Shown here in pieces: positions 1 to 9,020 of a DNA stretch of 64,000 nucleotides. Every line of letters begins with the position of its first letter. Within the stretch, counting starts at the first letter, position 1. The translations under genes and the position numbers were made by a program. Under the pieces are notes generated by a model that saw only the letters and a program-made list of their open reading frames with translations, was not told where the DNA came from and ran no database searches. The stretch is from positions 3,328 through 67,327 of the forward strand of contig CAAGJU010000080.1 in the NCBI GenBank assembly GCA_900770225.1, read 5' to 3'. The stretch comes from Lachnospiraceae bacterium (GTDB lineage: Bacteria > Bacillota > Clostridia > Lachnospirales > Lachnospiraceae).

Positions 1-108
1 ATACCGGTGAAGTTCAGGAATTCAGCAGGTATCTGCACAGAGAACTACCTGTGCAAAACAGAAATACAGTCATGATCTGCAGTAGTTATCAGGAGGGAAG
101 TACGGCAG

Positions 109-696
109 ATGAATATCAGATTTGTTCTGAACAGCCTGGCACTCGGCGTCGGGCTGGCGATGGATGCGTTCTGTGTGTCCATGGCCAACGGCCTGAATGA
201 GCCGGATATGTCGGGCAGGAAGCGATGTGCTATTGCAGGCACATACGGTGCGTTTCAGTTCCTCATGCCGATGATCGGCTGGCTCTGCGTCCACACGATC
301 CTTACGTATTTTCAGGCGTTCCAGAAGTTCATTCCCTGGATCGCCCTTTTTCTGCTCTTATACATCGGCGGAAAAATGCTGCTGGAGGGCATTCGCAACA
401 GAAAAGCTGAGGAGAAGAAGGCGCATGTGCTGAGAACATCTGAGCTGATGGTGCAGGGCATTGCGACCTCAATCGACGCGCTTTCTGTCGGATTTACCAT
501 TGCAGGCTATGAAACGTCGGCGGCAATTGTCGCGTGTATTCTGATCAATCTGGTGACGTTTGTCCTTTCGTACGCGGGACTGATCATCGGGCGAACTTTC
601 GGAACGAAGCTTGAGGGCCGGGCCAACATCGTCGGTGGTGTTATTCTGATTGCCATCGGCGTGGAGATCTTCGTGCAGGGTGTGTTCGGCGGCTGA
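109..696 (+). CDS. mntP: Manganese efflux pump MntP
   Basis: Small integral membrane protein of 195 residues that exports Mn(II) in the MntP family. The two-fold internal repeat of the family is visible: an AMDAF motif with Asp19 in the first half and an SIDALSV motif with Asp124 in the second, within about six hydrophobic helices. The length matches the family. The start is supported by an AGGAGGG ribosome binding site about 12 bases upstream. MntP genes often sit behind a Mn-sensing yybP-ykoY riboswitch, but only 108 bases of upstream sequence are present and I do not recognise its core in them. The next gene lies over 200 bases away, so this is probably a single-gene unit. Confidence 0.93.
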   Translation: MNIRFVLNSLALGVGLAMDAFCVSMANGLNEPDMSGRKRCAIAGTYGAFQFLMPMIGWLCVHTILTYFQAFQKFIPWIALFLLLYIGGKMLLEGIRNRKAEEKKAHVLRTSELMVQGIATSIDALSVGFTIAGYETSAAIVACILINLVTFVLSYAGLIIGRTFGTKLEGRANIVGGVILIAIGVEIFVQGVFGG

Positions 697-910
697 AGCA
701 TATGTATTCAGGCAGATCATGACACGCCAGAGGTGTGTGTATTCCGGCAGATAAGGCAGGTTGGAAGTTGTGCAGCTATATAAGCTCCGTGCAGGGGGCT
801 TATAACGCCGGCTGATGCAGAATCAGGAGAAAACGGATTAAGGAGAAAGGCGGAAATCATACGGGGAACCGACGGCGGGAAGCCGGAGCGGCGAAAACGT
901 AACGTGCAGT

Positions 911-2290
911 ATGCGAAGAGTTGATTTTGAAAATGGCAGGATGCTTCAGAATATCGCGGCGACGACGCTCCCGATGCTTGTCGCGCAGGTTCTGAACCTT
1001 CTTTACAGTATTGTGGATCGGATCTACATCGCCCGGATCCCGGTGATCGGAACAGCGGCACTCGGGGCCGTTGGCCTATGTTTTCCGATTATTATCATTA
1101 TTACGGGTTTCACCAACATGTTCGGCAGTGGCGGACAGCCGCTTTTTTCCATGGCGATCGGGAGAAAAGACAGGAAGGAAGCGGAGAAGCTGCAGAACAC
1201 AGCGCTGTGGCTGATTCTTCTGACAGCCTGTGCGATTATTGTGCTCGGAGAAATGTTCGCACGCCCGGTGCTCCGCGTGTTCGGCGCCTCTGATAATGCG
1301 CTGACCTACGCAATGCCGTATCTCCGGATCTATCTGCTGGGAACGGTCTTTTCCATGGTCGGTACCGGCATGAATCCCTTCATCAATGCGCAGGGATTTA
1401 CGACAACGGGTATGACGACCGTCATCCTGGGCGCCATGGCCAATCTCCTGCTGGACCCGCTGTTTATTTTTGTCTTCGGGATGGGCGTGGAAGGTGCCGC
1501 CATTGCGACGGTGATCTCGCAGTTTCTGTCAGCGGTTTATGTGATCCGTTTCCTGACGGGAAAGACACCGGAATTCAGGCTCCGGCTGATGCCGCTCCGT
1601 GAGCTGCGCGCGTGCGGCCGGGAGGCGCGGAATATCTCCGGTCTCGGCACGGCGGCACTCGTGATGCAGCTGACGAACAGCCTGGTGCTGATCTGTGCAA
1701 ACGGCATGCTGTCACAGCTCGGCGGCGATCTCTACGTGTCGATCATGACCATCGTCAACTCGGCGCGGCAGGTATTTGAGACGCCACTGCTTGCAATCGT
1801 GGAGGGCACCAGTCCGATCCTGAGCTACAACTATGGCGCAAAGCGGCCGCAGAAGGTGAGAAAAGGCATCCGGTATATGTTTGTCATGTGTATCGTGTAT
1901 GCACTTCTGGTGTGGGCTGTCATGATGGCGGCGCCACAGCTGATCGTCCGGATCTTCAGCTCGGATGAGACGATACTGGAAGACGCCATGCCGGCGATAC
2001 GGATCTACTTCTCGACATTCTTCTTCATGGTGTTCCAGTACACGGGGCAGACCGTATTTAAATCGCTGGGAAAGAAAAAGCAGGCGATCTTCTTCTCGCT
2101 TTTCCGCAAGGCCATGATCGTGGCGCCGCTGACATATATTTTTCCGCTGGTGTTTGGCATGGGAACGGATGGCGTGTTCCTTGCGGAGCCGGTGTCCAAT
2201 GTCATCGGCGGACTGGCGAGCTTCATCACGATGCTGCTGACCGTCGGCGTGGAGCTGAGGCAGATGCAGAGCAGGCAGAAGCAGGGATGA
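911..2290 (+). CDS. MATE family efflux transporter
   Basis: Polytopic membrane protein of 459 residues resembling the multidrug and toxic-compound extrusion family: an N-terminal TLPMLVAQ segment followed by about 12 hydrophobic helices in two similar halves, a central loop near residues 225-240, and the usual basic C-terminal tail. Members exchange Na+ or H+ for cationic drugs or metabolites; the substrate cannot be read from sequence. No clean Shine-Dalgarno precedes the ATG at 911 (purine-rich runs lie 40-80 bases upstream), so the start is the least certain part. The 214-base gap from mntP contains a weak hairpin around 779-803 and nothing else I can name. Confidence 0.88.
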   Translation: MRRVDFENGRMLQNIAATTLPMLVAQVLNLLYSIVDRIYIARIPVIGTAALGAVGLCFPIIIIITGFTNMFGSGGQPLFSMAIGRKDRKEAEKLQNTALWLILLTACAIIVLGEMFARPVLRVFGASDNALTYAMPYLRIYLLGTVFSMVGTGMNPFINAQGFTTTGMTTVILGAMANLLLDPLFIFVFGMGVEGAAIATVISQFLSAVYVIRFLTGKTPEFRLRLMPLRELRACGREARNISGLGTAALVMQLTNSLVLICANGMLSQLGGDLYVSIMTIVNSARQVFETPLLAIVEGTSPILSYNYGAKRPQKVRKGIRYMFVMCIVYALLVWAVMMAAPQLIVRIFSSDETILEDAMPAIRIYFSTFFFMVFQYTGQTVFKSLGKKKQAIFFSLFRKAMIVAPLTYIFPLVFGMGTDGVFLAEPVSNVIGGLASFITMLLTVGVELRQMQSRQKQG

Positions 2291-2466
2291 AGACAGTTAT
2301 GGAATGGAAATTATGGCATGTCTGGAAACCAGGGGATCCCGAAGCTGTCATGTAAAAGGGCGGAAGACAGAAAAACAGTGAAAAGCTGAAGACAGGAAAA
2401 GAATGTTAACGGTGACAGACAGCAAAAGAGCAGGATATACATACAGTCAATTGAAACGGAGGACAG

Positions 2467-4125
2467 ATGATGGATTATTTTAAAGTTTTTCACAGGCTGC
2501 AGAATGGAAATGACGTGCGCGGCGCGGCCATTGCGACGGATAAGGAGCAGCAGACGCTGACGCCGGACATCGCCGCCTATATCGCGCGCGCCTATGCTGC
2601 GTGGCTGGCAAAGCGGACGGGAAAAGCAGAGGGAGATCTCCGCATCGGCGTCGGACATGACAGTCGTGTGACGGCGGAGCCGCTTTCGGAAGCAGTTCTG
2701 AAGGGGCTCTCTGTGGCGGAGAGTTACAACTGCCACCTCATCTCGACACCGGCGATGTTCCAGTCGACGGTTCTGCCGGGCAGTGATTTCGACGGTGCGG
2801 TGATGATCACGGCGAGCCATCTGCCGTTTAACCGCAACGGCCTGAAGTTCTTCACGAAGGACGGCGGACTGGAACACAGCGAACTGACAGAGGTGCTTGA
2901 TCTCGCTACGGCACTGGCAGAAAAATATGCCGGCGGCGGTGCAGCAGAAGCAGCAGATAACACCGCCGGTGGTGCAGCAGAAGCAGCAGATAATACCGCC
3001 GGTGGTGCAGCAGAAGCACCAGATCATACCGCAGGCGGGACGCCGGCGGCAGAAGTGAAGGACGTTTCAGCGGCCGGACTGCCGGAGGGCGAGGGCAGCA
3101 CCGTTGATTTTGACATGGTGGGACTCTACTGTGATCACATGAAGCAGATCATCGTCGATGAAGTACAGGCAGAGGACAGAGAACACCCGCTTGCCGGACT
3201 TCATATCGTCGAAGATGCCGGAAACGGAGCCGCAGGATTTTTTGCAACGGATATCCTGCAGCCGCTCGGCGCTGACATCAGAGGTTCTGTCTATCTGGAT
3301 CCTGACGGGACGTTCCCGAACCACATCCCGAATCCGGAGAATCATGACGCCATGAATGCGGCGCGGAAGGCCGTGACGGACAGCCGGGCTGATCTCGGCG
3401 TGATCTTCGACTGCGACGGAGACCGCGGGGCCGTTGTTTTTGCAGACGGGACAGAGGTGAACCGGAATGTGCTGATCGCCCTGCTGGCGGCAATCCTGGC
3501 GCCGAAGCATCCGGGCTCTGTGATCGTAACGGATTCGGTGACATCGGACGAGCTTCATGATTTCCTGGAAAAAGACCTCGGCCTGAAGCATTTCCGCTAT
3601 CGCCGCGGTTATAAAAATGTAATCGACAAGGGTATTGAACTCAACAAAGCCGGTGAGGACTGTGAGCTCGCGATCGAGACCAGCGGCCACGGTGCGTTTA
3701 AGGAGAATTACTTCTCGGATGACGGTGCCTACATCGCCGTAAAGATCATCTGCACGATGGCGCGGCTGCAGAAGGAAGGAAAAACCATCGAATCGCTGAT
3801 CCGGAATCTGAAGCAGCCGGCGGAGTCCGTTGAGGTGCGTTATACGATCTCCGGCGAGGATTTCGCCGATTACGGGACAAAGGTGCTGGAGGACTTCCAG
3901 GCATTCGCGGAACAGGATCCGAGGTTCCATATCGTGGAGCCAAACTACGAGGGCATCCGTATCTCCTTTGACGATGAGAAAGTAAAGGGCTGGATGCTTC
4001 TGCGGAAGTCCCTGCATGACCCGGTGCTGCCGATGAATATCGAGGCCGAGAAGGCCGGCGGAACGGATATCATCAGGAAGAGACTTGAGCCGTTCTTCGC
4101 GAGATACAACAGGCTCTCCGTCTGA
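2467..4125 (+). CDS. Phosphoglucomutase/phosphomannomutase family protein with repeat insertion
   Basis: Alpha-D-phosphohexomutase, 552 residues, interconverting hexose-1- and hexose-6-phosphates in the cytoplasm. The catalytic phosphoserine loop TASHLP is at Ser117, the metal loop DCDGDRG near residues 315-321, the sugar-binding ETSGHGAF loop near 403, and the C-terminal phosphate-binding segment carries RKSLHDP, as in the ManB-like branch rather than the RPSGTEP form. Between the first two domains (about residues 155-210) is a low-complexity insertion built from an 11-residue unit AGGAAEAADNT repeated three times. That makes the protein longer than the usual 490-510 residues. The start ATG follows an ACGGAGGA ribosome binding site. 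Substrate preference (glucose or mannose) is not decidable. Confidence 0.88.
   Translation: MMDYFKVFHRLQNGNDVRGAAIATDKEQQTLTPDIAAYIARAYAAWLAKRTGKAEGDLRIGVGHDSRVTAEPLSEAVLKGLSVAESYNCHLISTPAMFQSTVLPGSDFDGAVMITASHLPFNRNGLKFFTKDGGLEHSELTEVLDLATALAEKYAGGGAAEAADNTAGGAAEAADNTAGGAAEAPDHTAGGTPAAEVKDVSAAGLPEGEGSTVDFDMVGLYCDHMKQIIVDEVQAEDREHPLAGLHIVEDAGNGAAGFFATDILQPLGADIRGSVYLDPDGTFPNHIPNPENHDAMNAARKAVTDSRADLGVIFDCDGDRGAVVFADGTEVNRNVLIALLAAILAPKHPGSVIVTDSVTSDELHDFLEKDLGLKHFRYRRGYKNVIDKGIELNKAGEDCELAIETSGHGAFKENYFSDDGAYIAVKIICTMARLQKEGKTIESLIRNLKQPAESVEVRYTISGEDFADYGTKVLEDFQAFAEQDPRFHIVEPNYEGIRISFDDEKVKGWMLLRKSLHDPVLPMNIEAEKAGGTDIIRKRLEPFFARYNRLSV
2932..3038 (+). repeat. In-frame 33-bp tandem repeat, 3 copies
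   Basis: Three near-identical 33-base units encode AGG-AAEAADNT-type 11-residue repeats inside the phosphohexomutase gene. Copies differ by a few bases (for example AADNT versus APDHT). The unit length is a multiple of three, so the frame survives. Confidence 0.9.
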
Positions 4126-4234
4126 ATCCGGGCGTAGGCTGCTGGCATGGCTTCAGACTGTACTGTGGCAGCATTTATGGCGTGTATTTACATTGTGTCG
4201 CAGTGAGTTTTGCGGCAGATGAGGAGGGGTGAAC

Positions 4235-5932
4235 ATGTCAGGAAGGAAAACAGCGGCGCTGCTTATGGCAGCGGTTATGTTTCTGATGAGTGCTGCAGGA
4301 TGCGGGAGCAGCGGACAGAGCACGGGGGCTTCGGTATCGGAGCAGACGTCGCTGGAGCAGACGTCATCGGAGACATTGTCCGTCAGTTCTGTGGAAACTG
4401 CCAGCTCCGTGGAGACGCCTGCAGGCAGCGCAAAGCTTTTATCGGGCAAAACGGGTTCTTCAGAGTTTTCATCGGGCACAGGGAAGAAAAATAGCGCTGA
4501 TAAAGACTCTTCCGCTGTTTTCACCGGTAAGGGTATTACCTCTGATATGGGAACGGAAGACTTTTCCGGCTGGATCCTGAAGGTAAGCAAGGTGAACAGC
4601 TGGCCGGACGGCGACAGGAAGGCCGTGCAGATGGGCGCTTCTCTGGAAAATCGCACGGGTTCCGCGCAGGATTCCTGGGAGTTCCGGCTGGACATCGGTG
4701 CCGAGCCGAAGGTCAGTGATTCCTGGAACTGCAGTCTGAAGACCAGTGGCAGCGTGTTCGACGTGACGCCGGCAGATTACAATAAACATGTGGATGCCGG
4801 CGGAACCGTGAATGATATCGGCATTATTTTTTCCACTGTGCAGGATGTGAACATCGAGGGCACGTACAGAGTCGACGCGTCGACGAAGGAGGCCGTAAAG
4901 ATGACTTCGGAGGAAGAAAAAAAGTATCGGAACGCGCAGATCGCAGCTGCAGACGCGGGAAATACAGCGGCAGCGGGCAGCGGAGTAAAGAAGGAAGTCG
5001 CCGCGGCTGACAAATCGGGTACGCCGTTTGCCAATCACGGTAAGCTTAAGGTGGACGGAAACGACCTCGTGGATGCCCATGGAAAAGCGTATCAGCTGAA
5101 GGGCGTCAGCACGCACGGCATCGCATGGTTCCCGCAGTTTGTCAATGAGGATGCTTTCCGCACGCTGCGCGACAGTTGGGGCGCCAATCTCGTCCGTCTG
5201 GCCATGTACACGGCGGAGAGCGGCGGTTACTGCACCGACGGTGACAGGACGAAGCTGGAGCAGACAGTCGATACGGGCGTGAAGGCGGCGACGGATCTGG
5301 GAATGTACGTGATCATCGACTGGCATATTCTGTCCGACCAGACACCGCTGAAATATCAGAGTCAGGCGAAGGACTTTTTCGGGCGGATGGCTGCAAAGTA
5401 CGCCGGCCAGGGAAATGTCCTCTATGAGATCTGTAATGAGCCGAACGGCAGTACGTCCTGGAGCGACATCAAGGCCTATGCGGAGGAGATCATTCCGATC
5501 ATCCGCGCGCACGATCCGGATGCGGTGATCATCGTCGGCACGCCGACATGGTCGCAGGACGTTGACAAGGCGGCGGCTGATCCGATCAGAGATTATCAGA
5601 ATATCATGTATACATTGCATTTTTATGCTGCAACGCATAAGGATGACCTGCGGAACAAGCTCACAGTGGCCAGAAACAGCGGCCTTCCGATCTTCGTCTC
5701 GGAGTTCAGCATCTGCGACGCCTCCGGCAATGGGGGCATCGATTATGATTCGGCAGCGGCATGGAAGAGCCTGATCAATCAGGACAATCTGAGCTACGCC
5801 GGCTGGAGCCTCGCGAATAAAAATGAAACGTCCGCGCTTCTGAAATCGAATGTGACGAAGACCAGCGGCTGGACGGACGATGATCTGTCGGATACCGGAC
5901 TGTGGCTGAAGCAGATGATCGCGGGAAAGTAA
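4235..5932 (+). CDS. Lipoprotein with carbohydrate-binding-like domain and GH5 endoglucanase domain
   Basis: Secreted, lipid-anchored beta-glucanase of 565 residues. A signal peptide ends in SAAGC, placing the lipidated Cys at residue 23. A Ser/Thr/Glu-rich linker runs to about 95. Residues about 100-215 resemble a CBM2-like beta-sandwich, with conserved Trp and the pattern SDSWNCSLKTSG. A second linker precedes the GH5 barrel (about 265-565). The GH5 acid/base is Glu402 in CNEPNG and the nucleophile is Glu490 in FVSEFS; the IDWH strand and LHFYAATH segment also fit the family. The ATG at 4235 follows a GAGGAGGG site; a GTG two codons earlier is less likely. It suggests surface hydrolysis of beta-1,4-glucans. 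It stands alone, without dockerin or transporter genes nearby. Confidence 0.88.
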   Translation: MSGRKTAALLMAAVMFLMSAAGCGSSGQSTGASVSEQTSLEQTSSETLSVSSVETASSVETPAGSAKLLSGKTGSSEFSSGTGKKNSADKDSSAVFTGKGITSDMGTEDFSGWILKVSKVNSWPDGDRKAVQMGASLENRTGSAQDSWEFRLDIGAEPKVSDSWNCSLKTSGSVFDVTPADYNKHVDAGGTVNDIGIIFSTVQDVNIEGTYRVDASTKEAVKMTSEEEKKYRNAQIAAADAGNTAAAGSGVKKEVAAADKSGTPFANHGKLKVDGNDLVDAHGKAYQLKGVSTHGIAWFPQFVNEDAFRTLRDSWGANLVRLAMYTAESGGYCTDGDRTKLEQTVDTGVKAATDLGMYVIIDWHILSDQTPLKYQSQAKDFFGRMAAKYAGQGNVLYEICNEPNGSTSWSDIKAYAEEIIPIIRAHDPDAVIIVGTPTWSQDVDKAAADPIRDYQNIMYTLHFYAATHKDDLRNKLTVARNSGLPIFVSEFSICDASGNGGIDYDSAAAWKSLINQDNLSYAGWSLANKNETSALLKSNVTKTSGWTDDDLSDTGLWLKQMIAGK

Positions 5933-6040
5933 CCGTATGACGGCAGGATGGCCGCTGAAAAGTAACCGGATGACGGCAGATGGCCGCTGAGAAGTAACCG
6001 GATGAGGGCAGATGGCCGCTGAGAAGTAACCGGATGACCG
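5927..6040. repeat. 32-33 bp tandem repeat starting at the glucanase stop codon
   Basis: Units beginning AAGTAACCGGATGA start at 5927, 5960, 5992 and 6024. The first copy contains the GH5 gene's own AAG-TAA end, so the array looks like repeated duplication of the stop codon and the sequence just after it. No spacer structure is present, so it is not CRISPR. Confidence 0.85.
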
Positions 6041-6095
6041 AAGATGACTGCAGAAGGCTGCTAGGTGGCAGCATCTGCAGTTCTGACAGCAGTGG

Positions 6096-6710
6096 ATGAA
6101 AGCAATGGATGAACAGGAAGCATCAGTGACGCAAAAACAGGAAATCAACATCCGGGTGATCCGCTCAGGCCGCCGGAGCCTTGCCATGGAGGTCAGGCCC
6201 GGGGCAGAGGTTATCGTGCGCGCGCCGTATCATGCGACCATGTCAGAAATACGGGATTTTGTCAGTAAGAACCGCGGATGGCTGGATCATCATCTGGAAC
6301 TGGCGAAGGAGGAGCAGCGCAGGATAAAGGAGAGTCCCTACGGAACGATCAGCTGGGAACAGGTACAGAAGTATGCGGATCTGGCACTGAAGACGATTCC
6401 GCCGAGGGTAAGTCAGTATGCGCAGCGGATGGGGGTCACATATCACAGGATCACGATCCGCTGTCAGCGGACACGATGGGGAAGCTGTTCCACGAAGAAA
6501 AATCTGAATTTCAACTGTCTCCTGATGCTCACGCCGCCGGAGGTGCAGGATTATGTCATCGTCCATGAGCTGTCGCACCTGAAGGAAATGAATCACTCTC
6601 CGCGTTTCTGGGCAGAGGTTGAAAAAGTTCTGCCCGACTACAGGGAACGAAGGGCCTGGCTGAAAAATCACGGGCAGGAGATCATCGGAGCCGTGGAAGC
6701 CTGGAAGTAG
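6096..6710 (+). CDS. YgjP-type (DUF45) zinc metallopeptidase-like protein
   Basis: Protein of 204 residues in the M48-like YgjP/DUF45 family. The zinc motif HELSH lies at residues 157-161, with a third probable ligand in the downstream MNHSPRFW segment near residue 167, and the family signature RWGSCSTKKNLNFN precedes it. The N-terminal half is a beta-rich region (VIRSGRRSLAMEVRPG). Predicted to be a soluble zinc-dependent peptidase; substrates of this family are poorly known. A second in-frame ATG lies 12 bases downstream; neither start has a strong ribosome binding site, so the first is retained provisionally. The gene follows the tandem repeat and is directly followed by a family A palindromic repeat only two bases after its stop. 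Confidence 0.85.
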   Translation: MKAMDEQEASVTQKQEINIRVIRSGRRSLAMEVRPGAEVIVRAPYHATMSEIRDFVSKNRGWLDHHLELAKEEQRRIKESPYGTISWEQVQKYADLALKTIPPRVSQYAQRMGVTYHRITIRCQRTRWGSCSTKKNLNFNCLLMLTPPEVQDYVIVHELSHLKEMNHSPRFWAEVEKVLPDYRERRAWLKNHGQEIIGAVEAWK

Positions 6711-6712
6711 GG

Positions 6713-6894
6713 TACTGTATAAGTCCGTCGCATGCCAGAGGCGGACTGCACACCCGAAGGGTGCGCAAGGCCGACTATGGCTTTGCGACGACAACAAGTA
6801 TGAGCATGGAGCTTTGCGAAGCAAAGCGAGAATGCGAATACTTGTAGCGACGCGGGAGCACGTAGTGCGAAGCGTCGCGTAGACTTATACAGTA
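6713..6894. repeat. Family A palindromic repeat, complete copy (182 bp)
   Basis: Bounded by a perfect 13-base inverted repeat, TACTGTATAAGTC at 6713-6725 and GACTTATACAGTA at 6882-6894. Inside are nested hairpins such as CACACCCGAAGGGTG, GCTTTGCGAAGCAAAGC and ACAAGTAT/ATACTTGT. No coding capacity for a transposase. It looks like a MITE-like or structured intergenic repeat. Partial relatives are at 37793, 45727, 47101, 53573 and 63864. Confidence 0.8.
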
Positions 6895-6933
6895 TGTGGC
6901 ATATGATTTAACGTAAAGGAGGGGGATCGCACA

Positions 6934-7806
6934 GTGACAAACGAAACCAGATGGAATGGCGGACGAGATGTCGGACGACTGATCAGCGTGCTGCTGGCAG
7001 CCTGTCTCTATGCGACAACCGTGCGTATTTTTGTTAACGCAGGCAACCTTTTTCCGGGAGGAATTACCGGCCTCACCGTCCTGATCCAGCGCATTGTGCA
7101 GAAATTTCTGGATATCCAGCTTCCTTTTGCTGTGGTCAATATTCTGCTCAATGTATTTCCGGTTTATATTGGATTCCGTTTTATCGGAAAGAAGTTCACT
7201 GCTTTTTCCATGATCATGATCTTCGTCAGCAGTATCCTGACAGATGTGATTCCCTACTATCCGCTCACCTATGATCCGCTGCTGATCGCAGTCTTCGGCG
7301 GACTGCTCTCCGGTTTCAGTATCAGCATCTGCCTGCGCGCGGATGCGACGAGTGGAGGCACGGATTTTTTTGCCATTTATCTCTCCCAGAAAAAAGGCAT
7401 GGATGCCTTTGATTACATTCTCGCCTTCAACATTGCGATGCTCGTCGTTGCGGGGCTTCTCTTCGGATGGAACAGTGCGCTGTATTCCATTGTTTTTCAG
7501 TTCTGTTCCACAGAGATGATCCATCTGTTCTACCGCGATTATCAGCAGCAGACGCTGTTTATCGTGACGGACAAGCCGGATGAGATCTGTAAGGCCATCT
7601 ATCAGAGCTGCAACCACGGAGCGACGATCTTTCGCGGCGAGGGCTCCTACGGCCATGCGGAAAAAGATATGGTCTATTCGGTCGTCTCCGGCCAGGAAGC
7701 AAAGCATGTTATGCAGATCATCCGCCGGACGGATCCGGACGCGTTCGTCAATTCCATCAGGACCACGGAGATCAAGGGAAAGTTCTATCTGCGGCCGAAG
7801 GACTGA
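6934..7806 (+). CDS. YitT family membrane protein (DUF161/DUF2179)
   Basis: Protein of 290 residues with about five N-terminal hydrophobic helices (residues 10-180) containing the family signature VNAGNLFPGGITGL and the RADATSGGTDF loop, followed by a soluble C-terminal DUF2179-like domain (about 200-290) with KDMVYSVVSGQEA. Members are common multi-copy membrane proteins in Firmicutes; the function is not established. Translation starts at a GTG preceded by AAAGGAGGGGG, a very strong ribosome binding site. It lies between family A and family B repeats, so it is probably monocistronic. Confidence 0.9.
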   Translation: MTNETRWNGGRDVGRLISVLLAACLYATTVRIFVNAGNLFPGGITGLTVLIQRIVQKFLDIQLPFAVVNILLNVFPVYIGFRFIGKKFTAFSMIMIFVSSILTDVIPYYPLTYDPLLIAVFGGLLSGFSISICLRADATSGGTDFFAIYLSQKKGMDAFDYILAFNIAMLVVAGLLFGWNSALYSIVFQFCSTEMIHLFYRDYQQQTLFIVTDKPDEICKAIYQSCNHGATIFRGEGSYGHAEKDMVYSVVSGQEAKHVMQIIRRTDPDAFVNSIRTTEIKGKFYLRPKD

Positions 7807-7832
7807 TAAACGAAATATCATATTCCGGAATA

Positions 7833-7959
7833 CAGATGCTTCCACCCGCAACACGCTCTCGCTCGTCCTCGACGCAGCGGTGGTAAGCTCACCCATCGGC
7901 TTCGCCTCGGGTTCACTAACCACCGGCGTCTGCGGATGGTTGCGGGTTGGAAGCATCTG
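7833..7959. repeat. Family B palindromic repeat, complete copy (127 bp)
   Basis: Ends are inverted repeats, CAGATGCTTCCACCCGCAAC on the left and its near-complement ending GGAAGCATCTG on the right. The core carries CGCTCGTCCTCGACGCAGC. The reverse complement matches the element at 40761-40885 over most of its length, with a divergent patch in the middle. No coding function is supported. Confidence 0.85.
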
Positions 7960-8078
7960 TATTTCTGAGTTGTGGAAGTAACGATGAAAATGGTGCAGTT
8001 TGACATCATATCGTGCGAATGCTAGAATCTGAGTATCTGGGTTTACGGAAACATAAGGTTCGGTGCGGGAGGCTTTAC

Positions 8079-8723
8079 ATGCAGACAATATTTGAATTTA
8101 TGCTGCAGTGGATCGGTGTGATCCTCTGCGTGATATTCTGTCTGATCATTACGATATCAGCACAGACATCCGGTGTAACAGCCGAGGAGAAGAGACTGGC
8201 GAAGGACGACAATCCGGATAATTATCTGGTCAAGAACCGGGGATCCGGGATCATGAAGGGGATTCTGCTGGTCATTGTTGCGGCAGCTGTATGTGGACTG
8301 ATTGGCTATCTGGCATTGAAAAATTCCGAAAAAATGCAAGTCATCGTCCTGATCATAGAAATCGCCATATCTGTTGTCGTCGGTCTGCTGTATTTCACGA
8401 TAGCAAGGCATGTGCTGGTGGAGCGTGTCATGGTCACCGGTGATGAGATCATGATCGAGCCGGCATTCGGCAAGCGCTTCAAGTCATCGTTCAGCGAGAT
8501 CCGCACGGTAAAAAAGAACGGCGGTCAGACGGCGGCTGAGAGCCAGAGTCTTGTGATCCGGCCGAACGGCGGAAAGCGTTTTACGGTCACAAGTTCGATG
8601 ACCAATTACGACCGCTTCGCGAAGAAGATCGATTCGGATGTAACACTGCCGGATCTGACAAAGAAACAGGTCGTTCGCGATTACGATGATGATGATTACG
8701 ATGACGAGGACAGGAATGCCTGA
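8079..8723 (+). CDS. Uncharacterised membrane protein with acidic tail
   Basis: I do not recognise this 214-residue protein. It has three hydrophobic segments, at about residues 5-27, 63-84 and 89-112. A soluble region with a pleckstrin-like or DUF-type pattern of short strands follows (residues 115-190), then an extremely acidic C terminus of alternating Asp and Tyr (DYDDDDYDDEDRNA). The ATG at 8079 is preferred because GGGAGG lies 7-8 bases upstream; an in-frame ATG at 8013 lacks a site and lies within sequence just after the family B repeat. A strong intrinsic terminator follows the stop by about 30 bases, so it forms its own transcription unit. Confidence 0.75.
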   Translation: MQTIFEFMLQWIGVILCVIFCLIITISAQTSGVTAEEKRLAKDDNPDNYLVKNRGSGIMKGILLVIVAAAVCGLIGYLALKNSEKMQVIVLIIEIAISVVVGLLYFTIARHVLVERVMVTGDEIMIEPAFGKRFKSSFSEIRTVKKNGGQTAAESQSLVIRPNGGKRFTVTSSMTNYDRFAKKIDSDVTLPDLTKKQVVRDYDDDDYDDEDRNA

Positions 8724-8750
8724 GATTTAAATTGAAGAATGATATTACAG

Positions 8751-8782
8751 AAAAGCCCGCGACATTGAGTCGCGGGCTTTTG
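8751..8782 (+). terminator. Rho-independent terminator
   Basis: Perfect 10-bp stem AGCCCGCGAC / GTCGCGGGCT with a five-base loop followed by TTTT. It closes the transcript of the membrane protein gene ending at 8723. Confidence 0.9.
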
Positions 8783-8798
8783 CGTAACCTTACGCGGA

Positions 8799-8890
8799 AT
8801 GAGTGACACATCCGATCACGGAGTGATCGAGTGTGGCGAACGTCGCGATAACGAGATAAAACTCGCAAAGTGTGTTTTATCTCGTCGTTT
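8799..8890. repeat. Family C hairpin repeat
   Basis: Contains a 12-bp perfect inverted repeat, ACGAGATAAAAC at 8851-8862 and GTTTTATCTCGT at 8874-8885. It is preceded by GTGTGGCGAACGTCGCG. The hairpin resembles that at 55167-55202, and the TGGCGAAcGTCGCG block recurs at about 25981-25994. Function unknown. Confidence 0.6.
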
Positions 8891-9020
8891 CTGCTGCACT
8901 GGTTTGTCTGGCAATGATTCGATGATTCAGGCAAAATTTGTATCTGCATGCCGGGGTATCTGTATTCCGGCATATTATGGCAGGTCATGGTTTTATTTTA
9001 TGATCACTGTCAGTGGAGGA

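Noticed and set aside
1..108. yybP-ykoY manganese riboswitch before mntP
   Set aside because: Expected from family context, but the short upstream sequence does not show its conserved core.
5927..6040. Possible CRISPR array
   Set aside because: Units are directly adjacent with no unique spacers and diverge gradually, so this is a tandem duplication.
4469..6187. 572-codon minus-strand frame across the GH5 gene and the following repeats
   Set aside because: It is Arg/His/Cys-rich without domain signal, and the GH5 frame on the other strand has catalytic motifs; the extension through the tandem repeats is by chance.
7818..8009. Small protein encoded within the family B repeats (also 40750-40938)
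   Set aside because: Both copies contain short open frames, but the frames differ in continuity, lack ribosome binding sites and read across the structural palindrome; more likely a noncoding repeat.
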